Shown one piece after another: positions 1 through 11,700 of a DNA stretch of 64,000 nucleotides (positions within the stretch are counted from its first letter, which is position 1; every line of letters begins with the position of its first letter). This stretch comes from Rhizophlyctis rosea. Lineage: Eukaryota; Chytridiomycota; Chytridiomycetes; Rhizophlyctidales; Rhizophlyctidaceae. Location of the stretch: assembly GCA_027596075.1 (NCBI GenBank), contig JADGJC010000028.1, positions 124,001 to 188,000 of the forward strand, given 5' to 3'. Under the pieces are notes generated by a model. The model saw only the letters and a list, made by a program, of their open reading frames with translations, ran no database searches and was not told the DNA's origin. A program made the translations under genes and the position numbers.

Positions 1-1338
1 AAACTCCTCCCGCCAGAGTTATTCTCACCGTCATCACGTACCATGCGCGTGCTAAGAGTTATTGATGAACTGCATTCATCGGAACTGCGATACATGGAAA
101 CACTCCAATCTGTGATGGAGGTCTATGTGCGGCCATTAATCACGGCAGCGAGCGGGCGTAGCGCTATCTTGAAAGAAGACCAGATCAAAACCATCTTTGT
201 GAACTTTAGCGCTTTGCATCCGTTTTCGGTGGAGTTTCAGCAGATGGTGAGGGAGACGATTATGGATTCTAATGATGCTATGTTGGATGTCAAGATTATG
301 AAGGCGTTGGAGGATAAGGTTGGTGTTGCGAACATCTCGTTTCATTCAAACGTAAGTACTAAACATGTCATCGTTGTGCAATCAGATGCCAATGGTAGAA
401 CAACTCTTCAGCGCCTACGCCAGTCATCTGACTTCAACACTGTGGGAGGTTCACAAGGCCCTGCGGGATAGCAGCAAGTTCCGGGACTTTGCTGTTCATG
501 CCCGATTGGATAGACAGTGCGGAGATCGGTCGCTGTTTGAACTGCTTACTGTCCCCGTTGGCCGCATTGCTCAATATGCCATCTTGTTTGAAGGTTGGTC
601 AAAGCGCATCAAAGGGGATTAAGCGACATCCATGGCTAACGATGGTACCACACAAGAATTGGCAAAGGCAACCAAAAACCCTTCATTCGCGCCCATCGTG
701 ACCGAAATGCGCAAGCTGTCCTTCGAAATGGCCGGAGCGGTCGATAATTGTGCACAACTAATTTTGATGCTAGTTCATATTGCCGATATTCCCCATCCGG
801 TAATATCATCATATATCAGTCATCAACATGTCATTCCTCTGACATTCATTTCCCACACACAGATGATCCTGAAAAACAAACAACAACTCCTCATAGCGGA
901 GACTGTTGAGAAAGTTGATCTTGGAAGCGGGGGCAGCATCAAGAAGCGGAGACCGACACGGTTATATCTTTTGAAGGACGCTATAGTCATTGTCAAGATG
1001 CTGAAGGAACAATGCGAACCCTTCGATTGGCTTTCATTATTTGAGCCAAAACCCATCAAACTTCCCAAACCGGCACTGCAGTACAAGGAAATGCTCATAC
1101 GGGAGTTTGTGGAAGCTGAGGTTGTGGAGTCGAAGGAGGGTGAGTTGGGTTTCATCGGTGGTAAATCTTTGTGGACCATTGAGGCTGACTTGCATGCTTT
1201 GCAGGAGAAGGGAAGTTGTTCTCCCTAACAGTCAACGTGAAGAAAGGGAAAACACACTGCTTCTCTGCTCCTAATCAAGCAAGTAGAGATCGATGGATTG
1301 GAATGACTAGGATGGAGAGAGACAGCACAACGGAATAA
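1..1338 (+). CDS. Rho guanine-nucleotide exchange factor (DH-PH), 5' end outside window
   Basis: This is the C-terminal part of an exchange factor that loads GTP onto Rho/Cdc42-type GTPases, probably at the cortex. The frame is open from base 1, so the start lies upstream. The DH domain covers roughly bases 40-720: a first helix with ELRYMETLQ and the signature block PVGRIAQYAILFE (PVQRIPRY in the family). A PH domain follows to about 1320, with basic strands RRPTRLYLL and the closing helix containing DRWIGM. Introns inferred: 352-385 (34 nt, with TACTAAAC before the acceptor), 800-862, and 1140-1204 (GTGAGT...GCAG). The last is needed to recover the end of the PH domain and moves the stop to 1336-1338. 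An in-frame TAA at 620-622 interrupts the DH domain; a 30-nt intron at about 594-623 would remove it. Family call is firm; the exact exons in the DH part are not. Confidence 0.82.
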
Positions 1339-1520
1339 GTTGGATGTTTTTGATGGACGCGTGATTGTAAATAAACAATGATGTGTTTACGTGTGCCACA
1401 CCGGGACAACCCTTTTGAAAGTCGCCAAAAGGGTTATATAGAGTGAACAAAGTATATATGCACTCTTCACTGTCCACTTTCAGGAAATCTATATCATTAA
1501 AGTTCACACACGGCATCAGA

Positions 1521-2181
1521 TCATCGGTCCGCCTTTTCCAGTCCACCTTCGTCATTTGCAAATTTGACTAGCTCAGTGCCCTCCAATCGGAATGATATCC
1601 ACTCATCCAATGACTTTGCACCCGCTGCTCTGTAGAAGTTGAGCGCTGGCGTATTCCTATCATGGACTTAATGGTGCTTTGCCGGGAAATTGCATCTATG
1701 GAACAAACTCACCAATCCAACGCCATCCACTCGAATCGGGCACAATTCTCATTGACGGCCTTCTGAGCCAGATATCGCAACAACCTTTTGCCAACTCCCA
1801 TATGACGGTGTTCTTCCCGTACAATTAGGTCTTCGAGGTATATGCCTGGCCGTCCTTCCCAAGTGGACTTGTTGTCCCGCATATGGAGAAAGTTAGGACC
1901 CCAACCCATATGTGAGCAAAGATCAGTCTTACGTAGTTGTAGAAGTATAAGGCCATTCCGACTTCGCCAGCTCCGGGCAATTCAGCAAAGACAACTTGTG
2001 CAAAATGCCGTACACCAAAGAGAGTCTCCTTCAGAGACGCTTCGGTTGCGTGGACGCGGTCGGGTGCCTTTTCATAGTCGGCGAGCAAGTGGATGAACTC
2101 GAGGATGCGAGGAACATCACTTATTTTGGCAGCCCGGATGGCGATTGAATCGGCGCTGTTGCTTGCAGTTGTGGAAGACAT
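1521..2181 (-). CDS. GNAT-family N-acetyltransferase, diamine acetyltransferase-like
   Basis: Acetyl-CoA-dependent N-acetyltransferase resembling the spermidine/spermine (SAT) branch. Three exons: 2181-1933, 1867-1713 and 1656-1521, with introns of 65 and 56 nt bounded by GTAAGA...AACAAG and GTGAGT...GATAG. Joining them gives the hallmark run FYNYSTWEGRPGIYLEDL, the acetyl-CoA loop HRHMGVGKRLL, then WMALDWN and the C-terminal NFYRAAGA followed by SFRLEG. This order is typical of SAT1-like enzymes. The ATG at 2181 is chosen because the frame upstream offers only a TTG. Length of about 180 residues is normal. It faces the RhoGEF tail to tail, 182 nt apart. The substrate (polyamine, thialysine or other amine) cannot be told from sequence. 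Confidence 0.85.
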
Positions 2182-2570
2182 TGCTGCGAGGTGGTCTGAT
2201 TTGTGAAGTTCGAAGTGATGAAGCAAGGAAAAAACAAAACCCTGGCGGCGTAAAGTTGAACCGAAACAAGCTTGGCCTGTTTACTTACAAATCAGACTTG
2301 CATGGGCGCGGCTTGGGACATGGGATGCGCCAGGGTCCCTGTGAAGGTTACTAAGGCACACTGAGAATAGCAGACTGCAGTCATACATGGCCCAATCATC
2401 AGAGACTGTAACAACGGTGTATTTGCCTATGCTTATAGGTGAGCGTGACATCAATGTCAAGCTGATAAAATTCTGGCTAGCAGAGCAACTATTCCCATTT
2501 TCGTCTTCATTTGTCATTGCCATAAAGGTTTGACAGGAACAATGTGAGCAAGGACCGATTATGACATATT

Positions 2571-2918
2571 CTACAAAATAACACGAATAAAGAAAATTGT
2601 GAGAAGATTCCAACCATCCCCCCACTGACGCCCCCGTCTGATGATTCCCAACACTTCTCCCAGCACGCTCAACTCCCTAATAAACGCCGCTCGCATCTGG
2701 TGCGTGAATTCCTTCTAAAACACCGTGTACAATATGTCCTTATAATCCTCCAACTTTTCAAGAAGAGCGATCGGGTTACCACCCTGTCGTCTCATAAGTT
2801 TCGGGTAAAGCTCGAAGGCGATAACAGGTGGGGGAGCTTGATAAACAGTTACGAGGCTTTGCGGATGGCGAATTTTTCATAACCCTCGAAATGGATCGCT
2901 TGGATCTTGAGCATAATC
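2571..2918 (-). pseudogene. Relic of an FkbM-like methyltransferase
   Basis: The minus strand carries a decayed stretch resembling the C-terminal half of FkbM-type SAM-dependent methyltransferases. One frame reads LKI...EGYEKFAIRKAS, recalling the LKIDVEG(H/Y)E motif, and then hits TAA at the place where family members continue with KLF. A one-base shift gives PPPVIAFELYPKLMRRQ and the following helix ALLEKLEDY. A TAG then breaks the frame, after which the same frame stays open for about 40 residues (KEFTHQMRAAF onward). No start codon and no upstream SAM-binding half were found. Two stops plus a frameshift argue for a dead copy rather than an intron-split gene. The rest of the interval 2182-3349 shows no other gene. 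Family assignment is moderate because only the C-terminal motif region is visible. Confidence 0.45.
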
Positions 2919-3349
2919 TAGGAAACAAAAGGGTTTGGTTTGTTGGCATCAAATGGTTAAGATGATCTGACCACTCCTGAAGAAGCAAAAGAATGAAGTT
3001 GCTGCGTTTGAGTGCTCTTCAAGGGGCAACGATACAAGTCCGCAACTATTGAAGACGTCCTGTGGACGACTAGGGAGAAAGGTACATCACATAACTCTAT
3101 GGGAATCGTGACTGAAGGCAATCATCCATACTGGTATCCTGATGATGGGCCACCAGCAGCTTAACTTCTCTCCTTAATGGGCGCTTTGCTCCTGTCGCAC
3201 CTTTAGAGCATGCACGAACATACTTTCTCACCAAAGTTGCCAAAAAATCCCAGTCAAAATGAAAACTCTCATCCAAATTAATGACACGGAAACTCTTACA
3301 TTGCAAACTACTACATTGAACATAACTCCCACCCACCTCACCAAAACCC

Positions 3350-4404
3350 CTAACGCGTCGCAACCTTCTGCCCGCCAGCACTCACACCAACACTCCCCTG
3401 CTGCACATGATGCTGCTGCTGCTGTGACCTCGGGGTATGGGATGAATCAGTTGCGGCTTGGGATTCCAGGACATATGAAGACTCGTCAGGATGTTTCTTG
3501 TGGGCTTCAATTACTGCGGTCTATTGTTGTAATTGCTTGGGGTTAGTTTAGTGGGTTCCTGCTGATGTTGTAAGGGGTAGGAGGGAGGGAAGGAGAGGAA
3601 TGCGTACCTCCTGCACCCGTTTCTTCAACTCTTTGTCGGCGCTGGGAAGATTGTCGTAGGATTTTGCTGCTGCGCGACGTTTCCTAAATGGGGAAAGTGT
3701 AAGTTCCTGATCGCCTCACAAGATGGCCCCAAACACAAGCAGAGACAGTGCCCAGAGAATGTGTAAATACTCACTGCTCAGCATCTTCCAAGCGGTTCAC
3801 CTCCTTTGAGAGGCCAACGCGTACAATGTCAGTCTCCACCATAGCTTTTTGCTCTTCGGCAATCCGTCGTTGTTGTTCTGCTTCTTCAAGCTTTTGATGG
3901 CAAAGATTTAGTGAATTTGTATCGGTACTATAGGGTGAAGGGGGAAGGGTTTACAGTGGTACCTGACACATACCCTGATGGCATCAGATGTAGCCCGCTT
4001 GCGAAGCAGCTCTTCCTGTGCTTCGATTCTTTTGTCTTCATTGATGCGGCGTTGGCGCTCTTCCTCGATCTGTTTATCTGCTTCAATGGCCGAAAGAGTT
4101 CTAAGGAGGTCCGTCTGGTCGATGACAGTGTCAGGGCATCCAAGCAGTATTGCATCTTCAAATAAATTGCACAAACTCACTCTCGCTTCGGCGGCAGCGG
4201 TATCTGACTCGAGACGTTTGCGTTCTTCTTCAGCTTCCTTCACCACTTGTCTGATGGTTGACTATGGGATCGCAAATGATTATGAATGATGCGCCTCATA
4301 TATGCTGTGAAATGCATTGTCCTCACTTGTCGCTGCTGGAATTCATCTGGGTCTTGATCTGCCAGATGGATTTGCTCAACGGGGAGTTTGGGCTCGCCGG
4401 GCAT
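3350..4404 (-). CDS. Hypothetical charged coiled-coil protein
   Basis: I do not recognise a family. Six exons join cleanly. Exon 1 starts MPGEPKLPVEQ at 4404 and ends in QQRQ before GTGAGG. The next exons carry RQVVKEAEEERKRLESD, then a helix rich in E, R, K and Q (AIEADKQIEEERQRR, EELLRKRATSD), then LEEAEQQRRIAEEQ, then RRAAAKSYDNLPSADKEL. The last exon has a QQQQ run (CAG/CAA repeats at about 3409-3423) and ends QKVATR with the stop at 3350. About 230 residues, mostly alpha-helical coiled coil, with no signal peptide or membrane segment. All splice sites are GT-AG and frames agree across each junction, which supports a real gene. Function unknown; a structural or adaptor role is only a guess. 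Confidence 0.6.
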
Positions 4405-4832
4405 TTTGTAGATAATGATGACGGGTTGCGAGGCTTTTTGTGTTGATGGAACGTAGAGCGTTGGCTTATAAAGATGAACACAGTGGAAAGGAGGTTTTGA
4501 TAAAGTTCAAGGAAGATGAAGTTGGTAAAGTTATCGAACTTGCTGTGTCGAGCATGGGTGGCTGAGATGGCCATTGATGTCGCATAATTCAGGGTCCTTT
4601 TCCGCGGGAAGTGGCACAGTCGACGCTACAGTAGATCATGCGCCGGGCCGTGCATGACCTGGAAGGGGAGGATTGCTGCGACTTCGGAACTTTGTCACGT
4701 TGGACCATTACAGGATTAGGTGAGCCTGATGCAGCACAGGAAAAAACAGGAAATTTGCAAGATTGACAAGCAATCAGCATTGCAAATCAATTGGACACGC
4801 AGAGCAAAAAGATCAGTTCCACAAATATTGAG

Positions 4833-4903
4833 TGTGGGTGCCTGGAATCGAACCAGGGTCGACGCGGCCACAACGCGACGTTCTGCCCCTAAACTACACC
4901 CAC
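4833..4903 (-). tRNA. tRNA-His (anticodon GTG)
   Basis: The minus strand folds as a tRNA: acceptor GTGGGTG pairs with CACCCAC, D-stem GTTT/GAAC, anticodon loop TTGTGGC with anticodon GTG, and T-arm CCTGG-TTCGATT-CCAGG. Discriminator base is A (4833). The anticodon arm and T-loop resemble known fungal tRNA-His. No intron. The extra G(-1) of tRNA-His is not encoded, as expected if it is added after transcription. One possible T-T mismatch closes the anticodon stem. It sits between the coiled-coil gene and the Sel1/MYND gene. Confidence 0.88.
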
Positions 4904-5179
4904 TTGATGGAAACATCTAATTTCAAACACATCATATTCTATGAGGATGCAGGAAACGAATAATTCCAGTATTCTCCCAACCCAAACATCTCCCGAAGGA
5001 CATTTGCAAATTTGGTAGCGGCAGAAACACAAAACATCATTATTAAATACCGTAATGTACATCACAAAGATATATAAAGGCATCAGAAAAAGGATATAAC
5101 TATCAACAAATTGTCCTAAACCCAAACGTATAACTGCCTAAAAACTTCAGCTATAACCTACAAGCCCCAAAACCCCCTG

Positions 5180-7154
5180 CTACTGCGCAACCGCCAAAGC
5201 CGCACACTCCCTCTTATGCGAACTCCAATCCCCAACCTGACACTCCCTAGAACAATACCTCCTCCTCTTACACTTCCCACAAAGCGAAAACTTCTTATCT
5301 ACCTCCAACTTCCCACACCCGCTCGCCGCACACCGCGTAAAACTCTGCCCCTCATGCTCAGGTCCAAACAAAAACACTCCCTCCCCCTCCGGTCGAGGCA
5401 TATCATGTCGCCCCACCATCGTAACAGGTCCCAACTCCGCCTCCCACCCAACCTCCGGTGCAATAACCTCAATCGCCGCCCGTACACTTCCGTAATAATA
5501 CACAATCGGCCATAACAGGTTGGGATCCATGGCGATATGGTACGGATGTAGGTACCCCCACCCGAACCTCCTCAACTCCCTCAACACAAACTCCACCTCC
5601 TTCCGACAATACCCTTTAAACGTCTCCCGCTTTGCTTGCCCGTTTGTTAGATTCACCCATACGACCTCGTACGTGCACCCTGGATGAGTTTCCCGCGTGG
5701 ACATGGCGTATTGGCCGAAAGATATGGCTAATAGGCGGTGTTTGGCGTCAAGGAGACAGAGAGCGCAGGAAGATATGGGTTTGTGGTCGGAGATGTGGGA
5801 GCAGAGGTTTAGGTAAGGTGGCATGGCGTTTCGCCATCTTCGTTGGTAGGTTTCGTCGTTGTAGAGGACTAGTTCGCTGAAGCCGCGGAAGGAGCCGATG
5901 CGGTATGTGAGTGAATCTGATGTGAGAATGGACATTTTTCGTGAGCACTTTGTTGCCAATCCATTTTTGGATGATTTTCCATGGAAATATACCTGAAGAC
6001 TGTGCTGGTGGTCCTTTGGTGAAAGCTGCATCTGTGTGGTCTTTTATGCTGCCGGCTCGGCATGCCACAAACTCCAACTTCACCGGACCCTGCCAAAGAA
6101 AATGTCAGCCGCCCGATCAAGTGGTAATCATCAAGCTCAACAAGACACTCACAACGCTAACAGTCCCCTTCGCCTCCTCTAATAACCGCTCCAACTCCAA
6201 GCAGTGCTTTCGGTAAAACAGTGATTGGAATTTTTCCTCTTGCATTTTCTCGCCACCAACGGCCAGCAGGAGTCCATGCAGATGAGGATTTAGCATAGGT
6301 AGCTTCGGAGATATAGGTGCCTTCTTTGAAAACGGTGCCGCTTTGAAGTAATATGCATTTGCGGCGGCTTCTCTCGTCAACAGTGAGTCCTCCACAAAAG
6401 CATCGTGCGAAATCTGACATCCTAGATCCATGCCCCGTGCATTCCAATCCCGTGCCGCCCGTGTGTCTATAGGTGTCCCCGTTCCCTTTTTCAACCGATG
6501 AGCTAATGAAGGCATGGAAGCGATATGACCCACTTCGGCAGCACGACGGAACCAGTAGAACGCACGAGATTCTGATTCCGCCGCCGCTCGTGAGTGAGCC
6601 AACGTCATATCTCCAAACGCCGAGACCAAGTCCCCTTCCGTTACGCCCGCTGAACGTGCCGCTGCCGGTAGTCCAGATCCCACAATCGCCGAATCCTTGG
6701 ATCCCGTCACGTCCCCATATTCTTGTCCGGCACCTTCCGAAACTCCTGGTGGACGGGCCCCAAACTGTAACCGTTGACTACAGAAAATTCCCATCATATA
6801 CATGGCGTCCGGATCTCCCGATTGAGCCGCGATCATGATATCCCACGGTGTCTTATATGAATTCATTTTTTCTATGTCCACTGGTGGATCCCCCGCGCCG
6901 GTACCCTTCCTGGCCCGCACCGCCTTTTCGATAACCTCGCGGAAAGAGATTTGTCGTGGTGGAGGTGGAGTGGAAGCGTCTCTTGCGGAATGGGACTCTG
7001 AGCATTGCGAGGAAGGTTTATTGCAGTGAGGGCATGGCGTAACGTTCGGCGAAGACGGTCTCTTTTTCAGTGTCGTGGAGTTGGCTGCAACTTTTGCCGC
7101 CAGCGTATTCGTGGGAGCGGCTTCAGCCGATTTCGTTTTACGATTACTAGGCAT
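5180..7154 (-). CDS. Sel1-repeat protein with C-terminal MYND zinc finger
   Basis: Likely protein-protein adaptor; no enzymatic domain is visible. Three exons. Exon 1 begins with ATG at 7154 (MPSNRKTKSAEAAP), has a CPHC...C cluster near residue 42, and continues through Sel1/TPR-like helices (GDPDAMYMMG, AFYWFRRAAEVGH, MPSLAHRLKKG). The intron after GTVSV starts GTGAGT and ends TTTGGCAG; the second removes about 75 nt and joins AQSS to DSLTYRIGSF. The C-terminus carries a MYND finger: C-x4-C (CAASGC), then CGKCKRRRYCSREC, then WSSHKREC, ending LAVAQ at 5180. About 600 residues. The two regions are separated by a conserved-looking domain of about 200 residues that I do not recognise. It is divergent from TRS23, with about 600 bases between the start codons. 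Confidence 0.82.
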
Positions 7155-7755
7155 GTTTACAGATCGGTGGGTGTCGGGCGGGTAGGTATGGGTTATGAAT
7201 CGAGGTTCAGGTGAGTGCGTATTTGGTAGTCGTAGGCTACTGGTATCTAAAAGTCAAAAAGCAAATGGCGCGCGAAAAAAAAAATTCTCTGTGTCGCCAA
7301 GTTTGCACAAGCGTGGGGGGCGGATCAACAGGAGGTAGCTTGGGCCCACGAGTATATCACCAGTCCGTCATATGCAACCCAGCACTTTTTATTAGAAATA
7401 CTCTATTTAAAGTGAAACATCAGGTTGAAGCGCCGCGATTGAGTGGGTTCAGTGAGGAACCAACTTTTGTCTGAGGAATTCAGAGGAGTGATGACCCATC
7501 CACCCAGCGACCCACGAGGAGGCGGACATCCAATGAGGCTTGTATCACTCTTGCTGAGTAAGTTGGCTATAGCATGTCCGAATAATGACTCACAATGATA
7601 CAGCCACAGCGCACCTCCAGGGCCCAGGGGGCCGCCTTCCAGGGCCCAGGGGGATGCCTTCCGGGGTATAGGGATGCTAGGCACACCATTCCACGCGCAA
7701 ACCATCTCCCAACCCATCCCAACTCATCTTCAGTCCCAAACAACCTTCCCACAAA
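7155..7755. other. Intergenic region between two divergent genes
   Basis: No gene seen. It holds the upstream regions of the Sel1/MYND gene (-) and TRS23 (+). A short A-run lies at about 7277-7287 and a small GC-rich tandem repeat at 7613-7670, listed separately. No clear TATA box was identified for either gene. Confidence 0.5.
7613..7670. repeat. Short GC-rich tandem repeat, about 2.5 copies
   Basis: Two near-identical copies of CTCCAGGGCCCAGGGGG and CTTCCAGGGCCCAGGGGG, followed by a degenerate third (CTTCCGGGGTATAGGG), spaced 21-22 bases. It lies about 100 bases upstream of the TRS23 start codon, so it falls in the promoter or 5' leader. A functional role is not evident. Confidence 0.7.
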
Positions 7756-8385
7756 ATGGTCCTCCACCAAGTACTCATAATAAACAAGGCCGGTGGTCTC
7801 ATATTCCACAAGGACTACACAGAAGGCCTGGGGAAGTTGACCACAAACGAATATTTGGTACTGGCTGGTACCTTCCACGGGTATGGGCAACCTCTTTCAC
7901 CCGAGCTACTGTGCCCTTAAGGTCGCTGACTCCTCATATATGACATATCAAACAGTGTCCACGCGCTCACAGCACGGATATCCCCAGTACCCGCTTCATC
8001 AGGAATGGAAATGCTCGAGGCTGACACGTTCAAAATCTACTGCTTCCAAACTCTAACAGGTACGCGTCGTGGGACGTCGCTCGCCGACGACCTGTGTTAG
8101 TGATTGAAGCAGCCAACCCCTCATAACTTGCAAAAATCCATTCACTCACTCCCTCAAACCCTTCATGTCCGAACAATATCAATGCAACACCCTGCAGGCA
8201 TCAAAATCCTCCTCATCATAGACACAACCCAACTAAACATCGACACAATCGCACGGCGCGTGTACGAGCTTTACTCGGACTACGTCATGAAGAACCCTTT
8301 CTACAATCCAGAGATGCCCATCCGTGTCGAGTTGTTCGAGTCAAATTTGCTCAAATTGGTGAAGCAGACGAATGGCGGGGCTTGA
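7756..8385 (+). CDS. TRS23: TRAPP complex subunit TRS23/TRAPPC4
   Basis: Small sedlin/synbindin-type subunit of the TRAPP tethering complex, which activates Ypt1/Rab1 in ER-to-Golgi and autophagic traffic. Three exons. Exon 1 (7756-7880) gives LIINKAGGLIFHKDY and LVLAGTFHG. Exon 2 gives VHALTARISPVP and DTFKIYCFQTLTG. Exon 3 begins GIKILLIIDTTQ and ends with the very characteristic YVMKNPFYNPEMPIRVELFE. Codons split across both introns rejoin correctly (GG|T and ACA G|GC). About 120 residues, close to animal TRAPPC4 minus its longer loops and shorter than yeast Trs23. Start is the first ATG before the longin-like strand. It converges on the EPG5-like gene, 387 nt apart. Confidence 0.93.
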
Positions 8386-8772
8386 TGGACATGAGGGTTG
8401 CGCGCTGGCGCAACTTTTGGGATTGTGATGTGGAGCGAATAGGTGTTGAGGCAGAGTGCCGGCGGCAATGGTGGTGCTTGCGAGCGCCAGGCACGCGATC
8501 GCAGTGCCACTAGTTGTAGATAGCGGGAGGGTAGTCAATGCCTTAATGTACATACTTGTAATCATTGTTGTTTGTTATATATCCCATCGGGCGACAACCG
8601 AGACTGGTCAAAGTTGTACTTTTTACAAAAAGCAAAGGAAGGAAACCTGTTCTGGTATTGCGAACAAACTTGGAAAAAAAAATATACAGCCTAGACTACC
8701 TACCTATGATACAGTTACATGAGGAGGGGTGATATGTAAAGGAAAAATTGCTAAAAACCCTAACCTGACTAT
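8386..8772. other. Intergenic, two convergent 3' ends
   Basis: Shared 3' flank of TRS23 (+) and the EPG5-like gene (-). It should hold both 3' UTRs and polyadenylation sites; A-rich runs occur at about 8628-8690. No further gene or RNA recognised. Confidence 0.5.
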
Positions 8773-11700
8773 CTACACCGCCATCCCCATCATATGAAAT
8801 TCTGGAAACAGCATCTGCCCCAACATCTCCACAAGCTGAGGCAAAGCCCCAAGCCGATTTCCCTCATCCTCCAAAAACTTCACAATCGCATCCACATGCC
8901 CCGCCACCCGCTGATACTCTGAATTGCTCTGTAAAGCCGTCACAGTAGCAATGAGCCTTGCCTTCTGATCTTCCTGCCCAGTCCCCAACAACCGGGTCGC
9001 AACAAAGGTTCCAACCGCCCTCGCAAACATCCTAAATCTCACCGAAAGCCTGGACCTCGGCCCAAACCCAAGCGTCGCCCAAAGCCCCTGATTAGCCCTA
9101 TCCTCCGCCCACTTCAACAACACATCCGCAATCTCCGGCAAAAGACTCCTCAACCTCGAATGCCGCTCCGGCAACGGCAAACTAGCCAACTCCGTCGCCA
9201 ACAAATCAGCAAACTGCGCAAAAAGCAACACCATCTTCCCCTCCGTCCCTTCCTCCGCAGCCTCCATCTTTGTCCTCACAATCCAATTCCCCAACTGTTC
9301 CCCAATCATAACCCGTAAATCCGGACTCCCCTCGCACTCTTCCAGCTTTTGCAGGATATGCGCATAAAGCGTCAAAACTAACGCATGACCAAGACAATGC
9401 CGGATGAACGTCTCCGCCTCCAGCTCCGGAACCGCCAAATGCCGCATAACATATTTCCACCCCTGCGGATCCCTCGTTAACTCCAAATGCCGCTCCAAAC
9501 ACATCTCCACCAACAAAGCCATATGCTCAGCCGACGCTACCGTCTGACACGCGACCGAAACAATAAGAATAGGAACCGACGACGCCCTAACCCCACGCGC
9601 CAACCCCTCCCACAATCGATTAAACGTATTACTCCCCCGCTCCGAAGCATTCAAAAGCGCAAAACACCGTTGCATGATATGCCGACACGCTACTCCCCTC
9701 GCCTGCTGCGCCGTCGGCGTCCCCAACTCCGAAAGCTGCATAACCTCACACAACACATCCCCTACATGTTCCGACGAAAAAGTGCGGCACCGTTCGGGCG
9801 CAAGCTCTACTTTCATCACCGACGTCTGTGTGGACAATAACCCAAGGACGTAATCGACGTACTGCTCCACCTTTGAATACGTCGACTCTGAATCCTCCGA
9901 ATCCAACCCCTTTACATCTGCACTAATCCCCGCCATGGACCGAAGACAATCCAAAGTGAATAACATCGGGGACGCCCTATTTTGCGTTTCCGCCGTCAAG
10001 AGCGTGGACGTCTCCTCTGCCGGTGACCAGTCTTCCGGTAACCGTTCCACAACCTCTCCATACTGCACCGGCGTAAAATGCGACCATTTCGACTTGTCGA
10101 AGCATTTTGAACGCATACTGTCGAAGAATTGTTGGCGAGAAGGTGCATCGTTAAAAATGGTTGCAGCGTTGGATACGAGGGAGAATATTAGGAGGATGGC
10201 ATCCATGACGTGTGGGCCGGTAAGTGTTGGACCCGTCTCTGTCGCGCCGCGGTATTCCAATCGCCATTGGGACGTCATAAGGACGAAGCATATGAAACGC
10301 TGCATCTCCACAGTCAACTTCCCCGAGTCCCCCCACACCAACATCTGTTTGATGGCCTCCCATCCTAGCTGCATACCCGACCACGGCTGCTGGCGAAGAA
10401 CATGCTGAAGGGCTACCAACACCGGTTCGGGGCAGCCCTGATTCACCGCCAACCCGTAAACGTCCCAGAAATAAGCGCAGATACTATCTACCGTGGTGAC
10501 ATGCCGTCGTATCTTGCCCATTAGCCCGCAAAAGAGTTCCATCATTTGCTTTGCCTCAGCGACATGTTCCTGAACCGATGCTATCACCCGGAATCCCGAT
10601 GACTGACGAATCATGCCCAAAAATGGCAGCGTCAGTTCTCGCAGCGCAACCCATGCCTCTTCCCGGTGGATGTCGGACGATATGGAATACATCGCGGATG
10701 AAGCAAAAATGATGATCTCGAGATCAATGATGGTTTGCAAATGAGCTGCGGCTGCCGTGTAAAGCGGGACATCATTCTGGCATGTCGAAACAAGTATCCT
10801 GGTAATGGATGCCGCCAAACCTATCGACTTGTCACGCGATAGGCGGCAGTTCAACAATTCGGTGGTTTCCAAAATGGTCGGCCTCCAAGTCTCTTCACTG
10901 ACCAAAGAGTGCACGATGTCCTTGAAGATGACAGGATGAATGCCAGATCCCAACGTCCGCGAGAAACTAAAGTCGACAACGCCGATGTAAACTTCCTCCG
11001 GCAAGAGCGCCATCAGCTTCCGCACAATGGCCCGCTGTGCATCCAAGATAGCCCCATCCCCCACATCCGCCATCTTCGACACCACCGTCTCGGACAAAGC
11101 CACCTGCGCTTCCACCGAAGGACGAGGCTTCCTATCAAGCCATTTGTGAACATCAAACCTTCCAATCAACCTAGCAACAGCAGCATCGTCAATCGTTCCC
11201 ACCATATCCGCAACGCGACTGTACATCCTCCCAAACGCATCCGTAGCCACCGCCGGGTTGAAAACATCCACCAACAAATCAACCTTCTCCTGCGTAGTCA
11301 TCAACCCAAACATCTTCTCCGTCTCCTCCGCCGAACTCGCAATATACGTGATCCCCAAAGACCGCACCAACCTATCCAACACCAAAGCCGCAGGCGGAAA
11401 CTCCTTAGCCGACGCTCCCAACGTCGCAACCGTCCGATAAAACACCTGCGTAGCAACTTTCCTCCTCCCACCACCATCCTGCTCCTCCCCACCACCCGAA
11501 CACAACCAATCCATCGCCCGAATCACCTTCAATGCACTGATGCAAACCTTCGGATCCATATGATCGGTCGAAGCCAACGACTCTGCATGTGCCCGGTTCT
11601 CCGCCAAGAACGACTTCACCTCCCCAACCAACTGCACCTCCTGCACGCGGTAATCAAACACAGCCCGACCCGTGCACTTGTTGCCGCATCCTCGTTCCGC

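Noticed and set aside
1307..1561. 84-codon minus-strand frame between RhoGEF and the acetyltransferase
   Set aside because: It overlaps the last exon of the acetyltransferase in another frame and shows no family features.
7403..7890. Overlapping minus-strand frames around the TRS23 start
   Set aside because: They are the antisense of TRS23 exon 1 and of the GC-rich repeat; TRS23 is unambiguous on the plus strand.
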